Program-made: the position numbers and the translations under genes | Notes under the pieces: model-generated | Told to the model about the DNA's origin: nothing | Seen by the model: only the letters and a program-made list of their open reading frames with translations | The model's database searches: none | Origin: Clostridia bacterium | Lineage (GTDB): Bacteria > Bacillota > Clostridia > Oscillospirales > Acutalibacteraceae | NCBI GenBank assembly: GCA_017559885.1 | Contig: JAFYQN010000177.1 | Location: 1-8,186 of the forward strand | Length of the DNA: 8,186 nucleotides | Reading direction: 5' to 3' | Part shown: positions 6,488 to 8,186 of the stretch, piece by piece | Layout: each line of letters opens with the position of its first letter | Position numbering within the stretch: position 1 is the first letter of the stretch

Positions 6488-8077
6488 GTGGATTTAAAAC
6501 AAGAAATCAACCGCCGTCGTACCTTTGCGATCATATCGCACCCTGACGCCGGTAAAACAACACTTACTGAAAAATTACTACTTTACGGAGGCGCAATTCA
6601 AACGGCAGGTTCGGTAAAAGGTAAAGCTACCGCAAAGCATGCCGTATCCGACTGGATGGAACTTGAAAAGCAACGTGGTATTTCTATTACCTCTTCTGTA
6701 ATGCAGTTTGAATACGACGGATACTGTATCAATATTCTTGATACCCCCGGTCACCAAGACTTCTCTGAAGATACCTACCGTACACTAATGGCGGCAGATA
6801 GCGTTGTAATGGTTATTGACGCGGCAAAAGGTATAGAACCTCAGACTCGTAAACTTTTTAAGGTTACCGCCATGCGTAATATACCAATCTTTACATTTAT
6901 TAATAAACTTGACCGTGACGCTCGCGACCCATTTGAACTACTTGATCAGCTTGAAAAAGAGTTTGGCATCGGCACATACCCTGTAAACTGGCCGATTGGT
7001 TGCGGTGTTGACTTCAAGGGCGTATTTGACCGCGACCGCCGTCAAATTATGACGTTTAACGAGTTTCACAGAGGTCAAGACAAACTACAAGCAATTGAGT
7101 GTGACATTACCGATACTCAAAAGTTAGACGAGCTTATCGGCGAATATTCTCGCCGCGACCTTGTTGACCAAATAGAGTTGCTTGACGGCGCAAGTTTTGA
7201 TTTTGACATCGACCAAGTGCGTTGTGGTAAACTTACCCCTGTATTCTTTGGTTCGGCTCTTACAAACTTTGGCGTGGAGCCCTTCCTTGAAAACTTCCTA
7301 AAGATGACCACCGCTCCTCGTGCTCGTAACCCAAAAGAAGGCGAAGTAATACCCGAAAGTGAAAACTTCTCTGCGTTTGTATTTAAAATTCAAGCAAATA
7401 TGAACAAGGCGCATCGCGACCGTATGACCTTTATGAGAATATGTTCGGGTAAGTTTGAGCGCGATAAAGAGTACTATCACGTTCAGGGCAAAAAAAGTCT
7501 TCGCCTTAGCCAACCGCAACAACTTATGGCAGACAGTCGCCAAATCGTAAACGAAGCGTACGCAGGCGATATTATCGGTGTGTTTGACCCCGGTATCTTT
7601 TCTATTGGCGATACCGTGTGCGAGGTAAAACACAAGGTAGAATTTGAAGGTATACCAACCTTCGCGCCCGAGCATTTTGCAATTATCGAGCATAAAGACA
7701 GTCTTAAACGAAAACAATTTGTTAAGGGTGTTGAACAAATAGCCCAAGAAGGTGCTATACAAATTTTCCATGAACCTAACACAGGTATGGAACGCGTTAT
7801 TGTAGGCGTAGTTGGTGTACTTCAATTTGAGGTACTTGAACACCGTCTTAAAAACGAATATAACGTTGACGTTATGCGTAGCAACCTACCCTATCAGTTT
7901 ATACGTTGGATAGGTAACGAAGATATTGACGTAGCAAAACTTAACCTTACTTCTGACACTAAGTGGGTACAAGATTTCAAGGGAAATAACCTGCTTATAT
8001 TTACAAGCGAATGGAATATTAACTGGGCGCTTGATAAAAATGAAGGACTAATTCTTGAAGATTTTAACAAAAATTAA
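6488..8077 (+). CDS. prfC: Peptide chain release factor 3 (RF3), translational GTPase
   Basis: RF3 is a cytoplasmic GTPase that binds the ribosome after peptide release and ejects release factors 1 and 2, so they can be reused. All G motifs are visible: G1 SHPDAGKT (17-24), G2 RGISITSS (63-70), G3 DTPGHQDF (85-92), G4 NKLD (139-142) and G5 GSAL (255-258). Beta-barrel domain II follows at about 290-390. Domain III spans about 395-529 and includes GVVGVLQFEVLEHRLKNEY. The full length of 529 residues equals that of the Escherichia coli protein, and the G2 and G3 segments are RF3-type, separating it from EF-G. Translation starts at GTG (6488-6490), seven bases after AAGGAG (6475-6480); no ATG nearby fits better. 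The gene is intact with no frameshift. A reductase gene follows after nine bases and is probably cotranscribed. Confidence 0.97.
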   Translation: MDLKQEINRRRTFAIISHPDAGKTTLTEKLLLYGGAIQTAGSVKGKATAKHAVSDWMELEKQRGISITSSVMQFEYDGYCINILDTPGHQDFSEDTYRTLMAADSVVMVIDAAKGIEPQTRKLFKVTAMRNIPIFTFINKLDRDARDPFELLDQLEKEFGIGTYPVNWPIGCGVDFKGVFDRDRRQIMTFNEFHRGQDKLQAIECDITDTQKLDELIGEYSRRDLVDQIELLDGASFDFDIDQVRCGKLTPVFFGSALTNFGVEPFLENFLKMTTAPRARNPKEGEVIPESENFSAFVFKIQANMNKAHRDRMTFMRICSGKFERDKEYYHVQGKKSLRLSQPQQLMADSRQIVNEAYAGDIIGVFDPGIFSIGDTVCEVKHKVEFEGIPTFAPEHFAIIEHKDSLKRKQFVKGVEQIAQEGAIQIFHEPNTGMERVIVGVVGVLQFEVLEHRLKNEYNVDVMRSNLPYQFIRWIGNEDIDVAKLNLTSDTKWVQDFKGNNLLIFTSEWNINWALDKNEGLILEDFNKN

Positions 8078-8086
8078 GGAGTTAAT

Positions 8087-8186
8087 ATGAATATAGCAGT
8101 AATAACCGGCGCCTCTTCCGGTCTTGGTTGGGAATATGCAAAAGCAATTTACGCAACCCGTACCGACCTTGATGAAATATGGGTAA
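8087..8186 (+). CDS. Short-chain dehydrogenase/reductase (SDR), 3' partial
   Basis: Thirty-three complete codons are visible before the window ends. They begin MNIAVITGASSGLG, the Rossmann-fold start of SDR oxidoreductases, with the TGxxxGxG dinucleotide-binding motif at residues 7-14. The downstream catalytic YxxxK motif is outside the window, so substrate and cofactor preference (NADH or NADPH) cannot be judged. The ribosome site AAGGAG (8076-8081) overlaps the TAA of prfC and lies five bases before the ATG. This arrangement makes cotranscription and translational coupling with prfC likely. No functional link between RF3 and an SDR is known to me. Confidence 0.85.
   Translation, partial: MNIAVITGASSGLGWEYAKAIYATRTDLDEIWV

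Noticed and set aside
7298..7843. Minus-strand open frame of 181 codons inside prfC
   Set aside because: It is an antisense shadow of the strongly conserved RF3 gene, with no promoter or ribosome site; its composition follows the reverse complement of RF3 codons.

Overview
The window looks like chromosomal DNA from an anaerobic, low-to-moderate GC Firmicute of the class Clostridia, probably an uncultured gut or rumen Oscillospirales-type lineage. This is an inference. It rests on strong AGGAGG-type ribosome binding sites, sigma-A promoters of TTGAAA-N17-TATAAT type, A/T-rich intergenic DNA, a Gram-positive cell-wall anchor tail and the GldG/DUF4340 pair typical of clostridial ABC loci. Coding density is high, and no gap between genes exceeds about 175 bases. 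No rRNA, tRNA, CRISPR array, insertion sequence or phage gene was seen.

Left part (1-2970, plus strand): the 3' end of an operon for an ABC-type export or envelope system. It holds a GldG-family auxiliary protein, cut at its 5' end by the window edge. A DUF4340 membrane-anchored protein follows, overlapping it by ATGA. The ATPase and permease genes would lie upstream, outside the window. The DUF4340 gene carries two back-to-back perfect inverted repeats just inside its 5' end. The operon ends at a hairpin with A and T flanks that can terminate transcription from both directions.

Middle part (3010-6312, minus strand): two separately promoted genes. The first transcribed is a small secreted protein with a PQTGD sortase-type anchor. 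Its terminator directly abuts the promoter of the second, a cytoplasmic GH95-family glycoside hydrolase (alpha-L-fucosidase/alpha-L-galactosidase family). That enzyme keeps the core catalytic residues, has altered substrate-site motifs and ends in a probable fibronectin III-like domain.

Right part (6417-8186, plus strand): a divergent promoter drives prfC (peptide chain release factor 3, complete, GTG start). It is followed 9 bases later by the first 33 codons of a short-chain dehydrogenase/reductase, cut by the window end.

I do not see a convincing new multi-gene system. The points most worth checking are the tandem hairpins at the start of the DUF4340 gene, the substrate-site divergence and C-terminal extension of the GH95 enzyme, and the small anchored protein without a recognisable family.
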